From: a bacterium
GTDB lineage: Bacteria > Myxococcota_A > UBA9160 > UBA4427
Reading direction: 5' to 3'
Assembly: GCA_024742285.1 (NCBI GenBank)
Contig: JANSYR010000026.1
Span: 1 to 51,052 of the forward strand
DNA: 51,052 nt
The notes beneath the pieces are model-generated. The model saw only the letters and a list, made by a program, of their open reading frames with translations. It searched no databases and was not told the DNA's origin. Positions 8,156-16,645 of this stretch are shown piece after piece. Made by a program: the position numbers and the translations under genes. Every line of letters starts with the position of its first letter. Within the stretch, counting starts at the first letter, position 1.

Positions 8156-9247
8156 CTACCAGCCCGCCAGATCCGCGGCGCGATCCCGATGGAGGCGCGG
8201 CGTTCCGAGGAACACGCGGTTCTGCATGGCGCGCTTGAACCAGATCTGGGTGTCGCCCTCCCAGGTGTAGCCGATGCCGCCGTGGGCTTCGGTCGCGTCG
8301 CGCGCGATCCGGGAGTAGCGGTCGCAGAGGTGGCTCTTCGCAATCGCCGCCGTTCGAACGGCCTCGTCCGGCACGTGGTCGAGGGCGTGGGCCGCGAACC
8401 AGTAGAGCGCGCGGGCCGGCTCGATGTCGATCGCCATGTCGGCGAGCTGATGCTTCAGCGCCTGGAAGTGGCCGATCGTGACGCCGAACTGCTCGCGGCT
8501 CTTGGCGTACTCGACGCTCATGTCGACCAGCTTGCGAGCGCCGCCGAAGGCGTCGGCGGCGATCAGGACGAGACCGACGTCGCGGACGCGACCCGCCGTC
8601 TCGAGGTCGCTGTTCTCGAGCACCTCGCACTCGGCGTTCTCGAAGGTCACGATCGCGAGGCGCCGCGTGCGGTCGGCACCCTCGTAGCGCTGGATCTCGA
8701 CGCCCGCGGCGTTTCGATCCACGACGGCCATCCGACCCCCGGCGAGGCCGACGACGAAGTAGTCCGCCTGCTCGCCGAACTCGACGATCTCCTTGGTTCC
8801 GGAGATCGCCCCCGTCGTGCCGCTCGGCGCGGCGAGGGTCCACTGTTCGGGCAGCCAGACGCCGCCGTCTTCGGCGAAGGCGACGCTCGCGAGATGCTCA
8901 CCGCTCGCCAGGGAGGGCAGCATCCGGGCGCGCTGCTCGTCGTTGCCCGCGCGGTTGATCGACTCGGTCGCGAGGGCGTGACCCAGGAAGGGGACGGGCG
9001 CGGCGTGCTCGCCGAGGGTCTCGGCGACGACGGCGAGGTCGAGGATCTCGAGCTCGCTGCCCCCGAAATCTGCGGGGAGGTGGATCCCGGCGAGTCCCAT
9101 CTCGACGAGCCCCTTCCACAGGACCGGGTCGTAGCCCGAGTCGTCGTCGAAGAGCTCGCGGAGGCGGGCCATCGGGCACTCGTTCTCGATGAATTGCCCG
9201 ACGGTCTCCTGGAGGAGTTGCTGTTCTTCGGAGAGATCGAAGTCCAT
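8156..9247 (-). CDS. acyl-CoA dehydrogenase family protein (short, 363 aa)
   Basis: A FAD-dependent acyl-CoA dehydrogenase of 363 residues. The N-terminal helical domain starts with MDFDLSEEQQLLQETV. The middle beta-domain is short and divergent. The C-terminal domain contains KSREQFGVTIGHFQALKHQLADM and EAHGGIGYTWEGD, the last close to the region that carries the catalytic base in many family members. It lies 43 bp downstream of a second acyl-CoA dehydrogenase gene. Such adjacent short and long pairs often form heteromeric enzymes acting on CoA esters of sterol side chains or branched acids; that is inference. No housekeeping beta-oxidation partner genes are adjacent. Confidence 0.87.
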   Translation of the reverse strand: MDFDLSEEQQLLQETVGQFIENECPMARLRELFDDDSGYDPVLWKGLVEMGLAGIHLPADFGGSELEILDLAVVAETLGEHAAPVPFLGHALATESINRAGNDEQRARMLPSLASGEHLASVAFAEDGGVWLPEQWTLAAPSGTTGAISGTKEIVEFGEQADYFVVGLAGGRMAVVDRNAAGVEIQRYEGADRTRRLAIVTFENAECEVLENSDLETAGRVRDVGLVLIAADAFGGARKLVDMSVEYAKSREQFGVTIGHFQALKHQLADMAIDIEPARALYWFAAHALDHVPDEAVRTAAIAKSHLCDRYSRIARDATEAHGGIGYTWEGDTQIWFKRAMQNRVFLGTPRLHRDRAADLAGW

Positions 9248-9290
9248 GAGTGTTTCCTTTCGCCTTCGCGCTACTTCGAGCGCGGGGCTC

Positions 9291-10499
9291 TTACTTGGAG
9301 CGCTGGGCAGCCGCGTCGCGGGGCAGACCGAACCCGCGTTCGGCGATCACGTTCTTCTGGATGTTGGCCGTTCCGCCGGCGATCGCGACGCCGAGGCTCG
9401 ACATGTACTGCGAGGTCCAGAGACCGTCGACGTCGCCGGCCCCCGAGGCGAGGCCGACGATGCCGCGACCATCGGGCGCCGCGACGCCGTCGTCGCCGAG
9501 GATCTCCATCGCGAGCTTGGCGACCATGTTGCCCATGTTGGTCGAGTTGACCTTGTTCATGAGCTGGATCACGCCCGCGGACTCGCCCTTCAGGTCCTTG
9601 GTCATCTGGAGGAAGCCCGAGTACTGGTGGGACTTCACGTATCCCTCGAGCTCGGCGAGACCGCGGCGGATGCTCGCGTCCTCGATCGCCGGCTTGCCGT
9701 CGATCTTCTTCTCCTTCGCGAGCTTCACGAGGCCGTTGAAGAGGTTCACCACCTGCCCGGCGGCCCCGATCCCGTTGCGCTCGTGCTTGAGCGTCGTCCG
9801 CGAGACGAGCCAGCCTTCGCCGCGGTTGCCGACGATCCAGTCCTCCGGCGTCTTGACGTCGTTGAAGAAGACCTCGTTGAACTCAGAGGACCCGGTCATC
9901 TGCTTGAGCGGGCGGACGTCGATCCCCGGCTGCTTCATGTCGATCAGCAGGTAGGAGATGCCCGCGTGCTTGGCCGCATCGGGCTCCGTCCGGACGAGGC
10001 AGAACATGAAGTCCGCCTCCATCGCCGAGCTGGTCCAGATCTTCTGACCATTGATGACCCACTCGCCGTCCACGAGCTCGCCCTTGGTCTTGAGGCTCGC
10101 GAGATCGGAGCCGGAGCCGGGCTCGCTGTAGCCCTGGCACCAGGTGACGTCGCCTTCGATCGTCGCCTGGACCCACTTCTCCTTCATCCAATCTTCACCG
10201 CGCTCGAGGAGCGTCGGCACGAGCATCATCGTCCCGATACCGCGGGGCTCCATCGGCGCACGCGCCTTCGTGAACTCTTCCGAGATCACGGCGCCCTTCA
10301 TCGAGTCGGGGGGCTGCTCGGCGCCGCCGTACTGCTTCGGGATGTGGCGGTTCAGGTAGCCCGCCTCGGTCGCCTTGCGGCGGAAGGCGCGGGTCTGGTC
10401 GTCGCGGTTTCCGTCGTCTTTCGGCGGCCAGTTGTCCGCGAGGAAGGCCTGTACTTCCTTGCGGAAGGATTCGAGTTCTTCGCCGTAGCTTAAGTCCAT
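9291..10499 (-). CDS. acyl-CoA dehydrogenase family protein (402 aa)
   Basis: 402 residues. The N-terminal MDLSYGEELESFRKEVQAFL helical domain is followed by the FAD/substrate loop WCQGYSEPGSGSDLASL and the WVINGQKIWTS block of the beta-domain. The C-terminal domain ends with AGGTANIQKNVIAERGFGLP. This is the subtype with a long N-terminus commonly found beside a shorter paralogue in sterol- and terpenoid-degrading bacteria. Start ATG 10499 has a GGAG 9 nt upstream. It is the first gene of a pair with the downstream dehydrogenase, and the two are probably co-transcribed and may form a mixed oligomer. It introduces a 2,3-double bond into an acyl-CoA; chain and substrate are unknown. Confidence 0.87.
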   Translation of the reverse strand: MDLSYGEELESFRKEVQAFLADNWPPKDDGNRDDQTRAFRRKATEAGYLNRHIPKQYGGAEQPPDSMKGAVISEEFTKARAPMEPRGIGTMMLVPTLLERGEDWMKEKWVQATIEGDVTWCQGYSEPGSGSDLASLKTKGELVDGEWVINGQKIWTSSAMEADFMFCLVRTEPDAAKHAGISYLLIDMKQPGIDVRPLKQMTGSSEFNEVFFNDVKTPEDWIVGNRGEGWLVSRTTLKHERNGIGAAGQVVNLFNGLVKLAKEKKIDGKPAIEDASIRRGLAELEGYVKSHQYSGFLQMTKDLKGESAGVIQLMNKVNSTNMGNMVAKLAMEILGDDGVAAPDGRGIVGLASGAGDVDGLWTSQYMSSLGVAIAGGTANIQKNVIAERGFGLPRDAAAQRSK

Positions 10500-10653
10500 G
10501 GTCGGTCGACTCCGTGCTCGCGCACCCCGAGCCGTGTCGACCGGGGGGCGGGTCTCTCGCCGAGCGCGACGGCAGGTCGCGCGGGCGGAAGACGGAGTCT
10601 CGTAGGTGGAGCGAGCGCCGTCAATGGCGCACGCCGGCCCTCGGAGAGGACCG

Positions 10654-10671
10654 CGCGTGCGGTGACGCGCA
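10654..10671 (-). terminator. small hairpin downstream of sucA
   Basis: GCGCGT and ACGCGC form a 6-bp stem with a 6-nt loop, 13 nt beyond the stop of the 2-oxoglutarate dehydrogenase gene. It could be part of a terminator, but there is no T-tract and GC-rich DNA makes such stems common. Confidence 0.25.
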
Positions 10672-10684
10672 CTCGAACCGAGGC

Positions 10685-13600
10685 TCAGGCTTCGCCGAAG
10701 GCCTCGTCGAGGAGCGCCGCGAGCTGGGCGCGGTGGATCCGGGGCGAGCCGACCGCGGGACTGGCCGCCTCCGGCCGACCGGCGACCTCGAGGTGGCGCT
10801 TGTCGCCGATGATCGCCTGCAGGCGATCGCGAACGAAGGTCCAGGCGCCCATGTTCTTCGGCTCTTCCTGGGCCCAGACCCGGGACTCGGCGCGCGCATA
10901 TCGACCGTAGATCCCGGCGAGCTGCGCTTCGGGCCAGGGGTAGGGCTGCTCGATCCGGATGATCGCGACCTCGTGCTCACGCCCCGGGAGGCGCTGGGCG
11001 CGCGACTCGATCAGGTCGTAGTAGACCTTGCCCGTGCAGGCGATCACGCGACGGACGTCGTCGGCGCGCTCGGCGGCGATCGGATCGTCGATCACCTCCT
11101 GGAAGGTGCCACTCGTGAAGTCCTCGAGCTGCGATGCGGCCTTGGGATGACGGAGCAGGCTCTTGGGCGTGAAGACGACCAGGGGCGCGCGATAGCCGCG
11201 ACGCATCTGACGGCGCAGGACGTGGAAGTACTGGGCCGGATTGGTGCAGTTCACGACCTGCATCGCGTCTTCCGCGCAGGTCTGCAGGAAGCGCTCGACC
11301 CGCGCGCTCGAATGCTCGGGTCCCTGCCCTTCGTAGCCGTGGGGCAGGAGCATGACCAGGCCACTCATCCGGCCCCACTTCACGTGGGCGGAAGAGATGA
11401 ACTGGTCGATGATCACCTGGGCGCCGTTCACGAAATCGCCGAACTGCGCCTCCCAGAGGACGAGGGACGAGGGATCCGCCAGGCTGTAGCCGTACTCGAA
11501 ACCCAGGACGGCGGCCTCGGAGAGCAGGCTGTCGTAGACCTCGAAGCGCGCCTGGTTGTCCGAGACGTGATCGAGCGGCGCGTATTCCTCGCCCGAGTCC
11601 TGATCGACGAGGACCGCGTGGCGATGGGCGAAGGTCCCGCGCGACGAGTCCTGGCCCGAGAGTCGGACCGGCGTGCCTTCGAGCAGGAGCGAGCCGAAGG
11701 CGAGGGCCTCGCCGAGGCCCCAGTCGATGCCGGTCCCGTCGGTGGCGCATTTCGCTCGCGCGTCGAGAATCGCCTGCAGCTTCTTGTGCACGTTGAAGTA
11801 GGACGGAACGCGCGCCGTCCCCGCCGCGATCTCCGCGAGACGCTCCGCGGGGACCGCCGTCTCGACCACCTCGTCGGGACGGGTTCGCGAGAACCCGGTC
11901 CACGGCCCGCGCGGCTCGAAGGGCTCGTCCGGCCCGGGCGGCCGCGTGTGGATCGACTTGAGCGCTTCCTGCAGCGCCTCGTTCTGCTGCTCGTCGATCC
12001 GGGACGCCTCTTCCCGGGACACGCGCCCGCCGGTCACGAGCTTCTCGAGATAGAGCGTCTTGACCGACTTCTTCTCCCGGATCTTCCGGTAGAGGCGCGG
12101 CTGGGTGAACGCGGGCTCGTCGCCCTCGTTGTGGCCGTGCTTCCGGTAGCAGACGAGATCGATCACGACGTCGTCGCCGAAGCGCTGGCGATAGGCCATC
12201 GCGAGCTTCGTCACGTGGATCACCGCTTCCGGATGGTCCCCGTTCACGTGGAAGATCGGCACCTGGATCATCTTCGCGACGTCGGTGCAGTAGAGGGTCG
12301 ATCGCGCCTCGGCGGGGGTCGTCGTGTACCCGATCTGGTTGTTCACGATCACGTGGATCGTGCCGCCGGTGCAATAGCCGACGAGCTGCGAGAGGTTGAG
12401 GGTCTCGGCGACGATCCCCTGCCCGGCGAAGGCGGCATCGCCGTGGATGATGACGGGAACGATCGTCTCGCCGTCCGCGTCGCCGGCGCGCACCTGCTTG
12501 GCCTTCGCGCGCCCCTCGACGACCGGGTCGACCGCTTCGAGATGGGACGGGTTCGAGGTGAGGGTCAGGTGGACCCGTTCCCCGCTCTGGGTCCGGCGAT
12601 CGCTCGAGAAGCCCTTGTGGTACTTCACGTCGCCCGAGCCGAACGGGGCGTCGACGTCGGGGGAATCCTCGAACTCGGAGAAGATCTGCTCGTAGCTCTT
12701 GCCGAGGGTGTTCGCGAGGACGTTCAGGCGGCCGCGATGGGCCATGCCGATCACGATCTCGCGCACGCCGAAGGACGGCGAGTTCTCGACGATGTGGTCG
12801 AGGAGCGGGATCAGCGACTCGCCGCCTTCGAGGGAGAAGCGCTTCTGCCCGAGGAACTTCGTGTGGAGGAAGCCTTCGAAGAGCTCCGCGGCGGCGAGCT
12901 GCTCGAGGATCCGGCGACGTTCGCCGTCGTCGAGGTTCGGATGGTTCTGCCCTTCTTCCATCACCTCGCGCAGCCAGGCCTTGCGACCGGGATCCTGGAC
13001 GTGGGTGAACTCGACGCCGATCGGACCGCAGTAGGTCTTGCCGAGGCGCGTGAGGATCTGGCGCAGGGTCTGGACGGAGCCGCCGGGCAGGTCGCCGGCG
13101 ATGAAGGGCTCGTCGAGGTTCTCGTTGCCGAAGCCATAGTGGGCCGGATCGAGCTCCGGGAAGTAGGTCGACTGGCCGCCGAGCGGATCGCTCTGGGCGA
13201 TGCGGTGACCGCGGGCGCGATAGGAATGGATCATGCGCAGGACGCGGGCGTGCTTGTCGGCGGTGTGAAGGAGCGTCGTGTGGTCGGTCACTGCGCCCGG
13301 GGCCGCCGGCGCCGAAGCCAGGGCATCGAGGACACCGATGCTCGGTCCCTCGCTCGACGACTCGGTCGTTCCGATCGAGGCGGGAGCAGCGACCGGCGCC
13401 GCGGGACCCGGCGTCGACGGCGGTGCGGGGGCCGCCTGGGCGGGCGCGACGGGCGCGGCGGGCGCGGCGCGTCGGATCTCGTCGCGGACGGCGCGAGGGT
13501 CGACCACGCCGCCAAACTCCACGCGCCAGCTCTCGTCCACGGAGCGGGCGTCGACCCGGTACTGGTCCTCGACCTCCTCGACCCAGCCCGCGTTGATGCC

Positions 13601-13693
13601 GAACTGCTGGAGGTAGGGCGAATCCGGAGCCACCGGCTCGTCGAGCTCGGCCTCCGCGTTCGAGTGGGACGGGTTCGCGTCGGACTTTGCCAT
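10685..13693 (-). CDS. sucA: 2-oxoglutarate dehydrogenase E1 component
   Basis: 1002 residues. This thiamine-diphosphate enzyme decarboxylates 2-oxoglutarate in the TCA cycle and passes the succinyl group to the E2 lipoyl arm. The N-terminal segment SPYLQQFGINAGWVEEVEDQY is the usual E1o start. An Ala/Pro-rich linker (about residues 80-115) follows. The core contains HRGRLNVLANTLGK, GDAAFAGQG and the cofactor-binding NNQIGYTT. The C-terminal pyrimidine-binding half ends in QEEPKNMGAW. It is slightly longer than the E. coli enzyme (about 930 aa) because of the linker. ATG 13693 is chosen over an upstream frame extension; an AGAGG precedes it. No E2 or E3 gene is adjacent, unlike the common sucAB order. 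Confidence 0.93.
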   Translation of the reverse strand: MAKSDANPSHSNAEAELDEPVAPDSPYLQQFGINAGWVEEVEDQYRVDARSVDESWRVEFGGVVDPRAVRDEIRRAAPAAPVAPAQAAPAPPSTPGPAAPVAAPASIGTTESSSEGPSIGVLDALASAPAAPGAVTDHTTLLHTADKHARVLRMIHSYRARGHRIAQSDPLGGQSTYFPELDPAHYGFGNENLDEPFIAGDLPGGSVQTLRQILTRLGKTYCGPIGVEFTHVQDPGRKAWLREVMEEGQNHPNLDDGERRRILEQLAAAELFEGFLHTKFLGQKRFSLEGGESLIPLLDHIVENSPSFGVREIVIGMAHRGRLNVLANTLGKSYEQIFSEFEDSPDVDAPFGSGDVKYHKGFSSDRRTQSGERVHLTLTSNPSHLEAVDPVVEGRAKAKQVRAGDADGETIVPVIIHGDAAFAGQGIVAETLNLSQLVGYCTGGTIHVIVNNQIGYTTTPAEARSTLYCTDVAKMIQVPIFHVNGDHPEAVIHVTKLAMAYRQRFGDDVVIDLVCYRKHGHNEGDEPAFTQPRLYRKIREKKSVKTLYLEKLVTGGRVSREEASRIDEQQNEALQEALKSIHTRPPGPDEPFEPRGPWTGFSRTRPDEVVETAVPAERLAEIAAGTARVPSYFNVHKKLQAILDARAKCATDGTGIDWGLGEALAFGSLLLEGTPVRLSGQDSSRGTFAHRHAVLVDQDSGEEYAPLDHVSDNQARFEVYDSLLSEAAVLGFEYGYSLADPSSLVLWEAQFGDFVNGAQVIIDQFISSAHVKWGRMSGLVMLLPHGYEGQGPEHSSARVERFLQTCAEDAMQVVNCTNPAQYFHVLRRQMRRGYRAPLVVFTPKSLLRHPKAASQLEDFTSGTFQEVIDDPIAAERADDVRRVIACTGKVYYDLIESRAQRLPGREHEVAIIRIEQPYPWPEAQLAGIYGRYARAESRVWAQEEPKNMGAWTFVRDRLQAIIGDKRHLEVAGRPEAASPAVGSPRIHRAQLAALLDEAFGEA

Positions 13694-13838
13694 CTGGGCC
13701 TCTACGTTCGCGGACGAGCGCGGGGGGTGGGTCGCGGCCTCGGGAACGAGGGGAGCATACAAGCCATCGGCGCGCGCGGCGCGATTCTCAACCCCGGGAA
13801 AGCCCGGTTTCCGCTGGCCAGGCCGACCCGCCTCGACC

Positions 13839-13844
13839 GATAAT
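13839..13844 (+). promoter_or_regulatory. candidate -10 box (GATAAT) giving a leaderless glycosylase mRNA
   Basis: GATAAT ends 6 nt before the GTG at 13851. Transcription would start at or next to the start codon, and no Shine-Dalgarno sequence is present. The -35 region is weak. Confidence 0.4.
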
Positions 13845-13850
13845 CCGGGC

Positions 13851-14492
13851 GTGCCCCTCGGTCCGCCTCTCCGCCGCTCCTTCTACGCCCGGGACGCCCG
13901 CGACGTCGGCCCCGCGCTGATCGGCTGTCGCCTGGTCCACCGCCTCCCGGACGGTGAACGCCTGATCGTCCGACTGACCGAAGTCGAAGCCTATCTCGGC
14001 GACGGCTCCGACCCCGCCTCGCACGCGCACCCGGGACCGACCCCGCGCAACCGCACGATGTTCGGCCCGGCCGGGCGGCTGTACGCCTATCGAAGCTATG
14101 GCATCCACACCTGCGTGAACGTCGTCTGCGAGGTCGAGGGGCGGGCGGCGGCGGTCCTGCTCCGTGCGGCGGAGCCCCTCGCCGGCCTCGAGGCCATGCG
14201 GCACCGGCGCGGCCTGCCGGTGGAAGCGCGCCGAACCCAGCTCACCGTCGGTCCGGGTCGACTCGGCCAGGCGCTGGGACTCTCTCTCGCCGACGACGGT
14301 CGCTCCCTCCTCGGTGGCGTGCTGACGCTCCACGCGCGGGAGGAAGACGCGGTCTCCGTCGCCGCCGGTCCCCGGGTCGGGATCACGAAGGCCCCCGACC
14401 TGCCCTACCGGTACTTCGAGGCTTCCGAAGGCACACGGCCGACGCGATGGGTCTCGGCCTTCCGCCCGGGACGGCGCAAGCCGCGTCCGTAG
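13851..14492 (+). CDS. DNA-3-methyladenine glycosylase (AAG/MPG family)
   Basis: 213 residues, the usual length of bacterial Mpg homologues. The enzyme flips out alkylated purines (3-methyladenine, hypoxanthine, ethenoadenine) and cleaves the glycosidic bond to start base excision repair. Visible family motifs are FYARDARDVGPALIG, the catalytic Glu region LTEVEAYLG, the intercalating-Tyr region AYRSYGIHTCVNVV and the late ITKAPDLPYRY. The GTG start is preceded by a -10-like GATAAT rather than a ribosome-binding site. The gene diverges from sucA and converges on a cupin gene, and no other repair gene is nearby. Confidence 0.9.
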   Translation: MPLGPPLRRSFYARDARDVGPALIGCRLVHRLPDGERLIVRLTEVEAYLGDGSDPASHAHPGPTPRNRTMFGPAGRLYAYRSYGIHTCVNVVCEVEGRAAAVLLRAAEPLAGLEAMRHRRGLPVEARRTQLTVGPGRLGQALGLSLADDGRSLLGGVLTLHAREEDAVSVAAGPRVGITKAPDLPYRYFEASEGTRPTRWVSAFRPGRRKPRP

Positions 14493-14530
14493 CGGCTCGC
14501 GCGGGACGATCTCCCGGGCCGGGCGAGCCG
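14493..14530. terminator. extended hairpin between convergent glycosylase and cupin genes
   Basis: CGGCTCGC (14493-14500) pairs with GCGAGCCG (14523-14530); inside, GGGA pairs with TCCC around a 5-nt loop. It fills the gap between the two stop codons and so is well placed to end transcription from both sides. No T-tract is present. Confidence 0.45.
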
Positions 14531-14532
14531 GG

Positions 14533-14880
14533 CTACTTCTTGCCCGGTCCCGGCGCCAGGATCGCGGAGACGACGAGCCGCGCGCCCCCGTCGTTGCGGA
14601 TCCCGTGCGGGACGCCGGAGGGCGCGATCAGCATGACGCCGGGCTCCATCGGCAGCTCACGATCCTCGAGCAGGAACGTGCCCCTTCCCTCGAGCACCTG
14701 ATAGACCTTGTCCATGCCCTCGTGCGCGTGCAGCGCGTGCTCCTGCCCGGGCTCGAAGCAGTTCAGTCCGACCAGGATCCGGTCGGACTCGAACAACGTC
14801 GACTTGCCCATCTTCTCGTCCTTGAAGACGGCGAAGGATTCGGGGCGCAGGGTATCCGGATGTTCGGGCAGGTCGGGCAT
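14533..14880 (-). CDS. small cupin-domain protein
   Basis: 115 residues from ATG 14880; ATG 14892 would add four residues but has no ribosome-binding site, while GGAAG sits about 8 nt before 14880. It is a single conserved beta-barrel (cupin_2): motif 1 is seen as GQEHALHAHEGMDKVYQVLEG, giving metal-binding His, His and Glu, and motif 2 as PSGVPHGIRND with the last His. The family includes sensors, isomerases and dioxygenases, so the reaction cannot be assigned. It lies 45 bp or more downstream of an alpha/beta hydrolase on the same strand and is probably co-transcribed. Confidence 0.8.
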   Translation of the reverse strand: MPDLPEHPDTLRPESFAVFKDEKMGKSTLFESDRILVGLNCFEPGQEHALHAHEGMDKVYQVLEGRGTFLLEDRELPMEPGVMLIAPSGVPHGIRNDGGARLVVSAILAPGPGKK

Positions 14881-14937
14881 GAGATCTTCCATTTCGTGGC
14901 GAACGGTCGCGAAGGGTTCGAGGCGATTCTGGGTGAT

Positions 14938-15894
14938 TCAGGGAATAGCGCGACCCGATCGATCGTCTCGTAGGAGCGCGGCCACGCAGTCGAGCGCCGC
15001 CTGCGGTGCTTCGAGCGGGAAGAGATGGCCGAGGTCCCGGCTCTCCACCCACGCGTCCGGCATCCGCGCCGCGATCGCCTCGTAGGTCGCGAGCGCGAAA
15101 TTACCGCGCTGGGCGTGGACGAACAAAGTGCGGGCGCGCACGTCCTCGACGTCCTCGGCACAGACGCTCGAGCTGTCGCCGTCGAAGATCGCCGCCTCGA
15201 TCTCGCGATCGCACTTGAGCCTGATCTCGTCCCCGTCGTCGGTCTCGACCATCCCCTCGCCGACGTAGAGCGCGAGCGCTTCGGGCGTGAAGTCGGCGAA
15301 GAGTCCGCGGGTGCGACAGTGGTCGTAGGCCGCGGCGAAGGACGGGAAGCGGTCCCGGCGCTTGCGCGTCGCCTCGGCGAGACCGGACCCACGGCGAGCG
15401 TGCGTGCCTCCCTCGACGGGCTTCGGACGGAGGACGGGATCGCAGAGCAGGAGCCGGTCGATCGGGGTCCGCCCCAGGCTCGCGGCCCGCAGGAGCAACG
15501 CGCCGCCGAAGGAGTGGCCCAGGGCCAGCGCGACCCGGTCCTGACCGGTCTGCTCGCGCGCGGCTGCGACTGCCCGTTCGACGTCGCGCGCGAGGACATC
15601 CCAGTGGTACGCGTCGCGCTCCGGCACGACGGGGGTCGAGTTGCCGTGTCCCCGACAGTCCATCGCGACCACCCGGAAGCGGTCCCGGAGCGCATGCGCG
15701 ATCGGCGCCAGCGTCTCGGCGCAGAAGCCATTGGCGTGATGGAAGAAGGCCAGCGGCCCCTCGCCGCCCCAGTCGATCAGCGCGATCTCGACGTCGTCGC
15801 TCGCCCCGGGCACCCGCGTCCGCGTGATCCCCGAGAGCGTCTTCCGGGCGCTCGCCCAGGCCTCGCCCCAGTCGGTCTCCTGCACCGTCGCCAC
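14938..15894 (-). CDS. alpha/beta hydrolase fold protein
   Basis: 318 residues. The oxyanion-hole region is FFHHANGFCAETLAPI, the strand-5 nucleophile elbow is LGHSFGGALLL (Ser nucleophile), and a late His near ESRDLGHLFPLE likely completes the triad. MDCRGHGNS is the usual strand-4 motif. No secretion signal is seen, so it is probably cytoplasmic. The start is a GTG at 15894. An esterase or C-C hydrolase role is possible and fits the surrounding degradative gene set, but the substrate is unknown. It is probably the first gene of a unit with the downstream cupin. Confidence 0.82.
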   Translation of the reverse strand: MATVQETDWGEAWASARKTLSGITRTRVPGASDDVEIALIDWGGEGPLAFFHHANGFCAETLAPIAHALRDRFRVVAMDCRGHGNSTPVVPERDAYHWDVLARDVERAVAAAREQTGQDRVALALGHSFGGALLLRAASLGRTPIDRLLLCDPVLRPKPVEGGTHARRGSGLAEATRKRRDRFPSFAAAYDHCRTRGLFADFTPEALALYVGEGMVETDDGDEIRLKCDREIEAAIFDGDSSSVCAEDVEDVRARTLFVHAQRGNFALATYEAIAARMPDAWVESRDLGHLFPLEAPQAALDCVAALLRDDRSGRAIP

Positions 15895-15974
15895 GTCGCC
15901 CGTCCCCTGCCCAGCCGGGGTCGCCCCGCCGGCCTGTTCCGATCGATTCCGCGCCCGGACCCGTGCGAACGGCC

Positions 15975-15980
15975 TATGCT
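15975..15980 (+). promoter_or_regulatory. candidate -10 box (TATGCT) for the NUDIX gene
   Basis: TATGCT ends 6 nt before an in-frame GTG at 15987, so the mRNA would begin at the start codon. It overlaps the extra eight codons that a GTG at 15963 would add, which argues for the downstream start. Confidence 0.4.
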
Positions 15981-15986
15981 CGCCTC

Positions 15987-16625
15987 GTGCCGAACCCCCT
16001 GCATGCCTTCGATTCTTCGCTCCGAACCCGCGTGGGTACGCACCTCGACGGATTCGAATCCCGCTGCCTCGCCGACGCGCGTCCGGACCTCCGCCCCGCC
16101 GCCGTCGCCCTCGTCATCACCGCCGACGCCGAGGGCCGCGCCTGCTTCCTGATCACCCGTCGGCCGGGCAACCTCCGTCGCCACGCGGGACAGTGGGCGC
16201 TGCCGGGCGGTCGCCTCGATGAAGGCGAGACCGCGGTCCAGGCAGCGCTCCGCGAGACCCACGAGGAGATCGGATTGACGCTCTCCGAGGAGAACGTGCT
16301 CGGCCGGCTCGACGATTTCCCGACGCGCTCCGGATTCCGGATGACGCCGATCGTCTGCTGGTGCGAGCCGGGGCAGACCCTACGCCCGAATCCCGAGGAG
16401 GTCGAGCGACTCCACGTCGTGCCCCTCGACGAGCTCGAGAAGCCCGAGGTGCCGGTCCTGCGAGAGATCCCGGAGAGCGATCGGCCCGTCCTGTCGATCC
16501 CGATGCTCGGGACGCTGATCCATAGCCCGACCGCCGCCGTCCTCTACCAGATGCGCGAAGTCGTCCTGAACGGGCGCGACACGCGCGTCGCCCACTACGA
16601 ACAACCCCTCTTCGCCTGGAAATAG
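15987..16625 (+). CDS. NUDIX hydrolase, CoA-pyrophosphatase-like (NudL type)
   Basis: 212 residues. The Nudix box is complete: GGRLDEGETAVQAALRETHE continuing EEIGL, with all catalytic Glu residues. The upstream ITRRPGNLRRHAGQWALPGG resembles the NudL/Nudt7 group that hydrolyses CoA and acyl-CoA to phosphopantetheine and 3',5'-ADP. The nearby acyl-CoA genes fit that role, but other diphosphate substrates are possible. GTG 15987 is preferred over GTG 15963 because a -10-like hexamer lies between them. The next gene begins about 20 bp downstream on the same strand. Confidence 0.82.
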   Translation: MPNPLHAFDSSLRTRVGTHLDGFESRCLADARPDLRPAAVALVITADAEGRACFLITRRPGNLRRHAGQWALPGGRLDEGETAVQAALRETHEEIGLTLSEENVLGRLDDFPTRSGFRMTPIVCWCEPGQTLRPNPEEVERLHVVPLDELEKPEVPVLREIPESDRPVLSIPMLGTLIHSPTAAVLYQMREVVLNGRDTRVAHYEQPLFAWK

Positions 16626-16645
16626 ACCGGGCCCGGGAGATGCGC

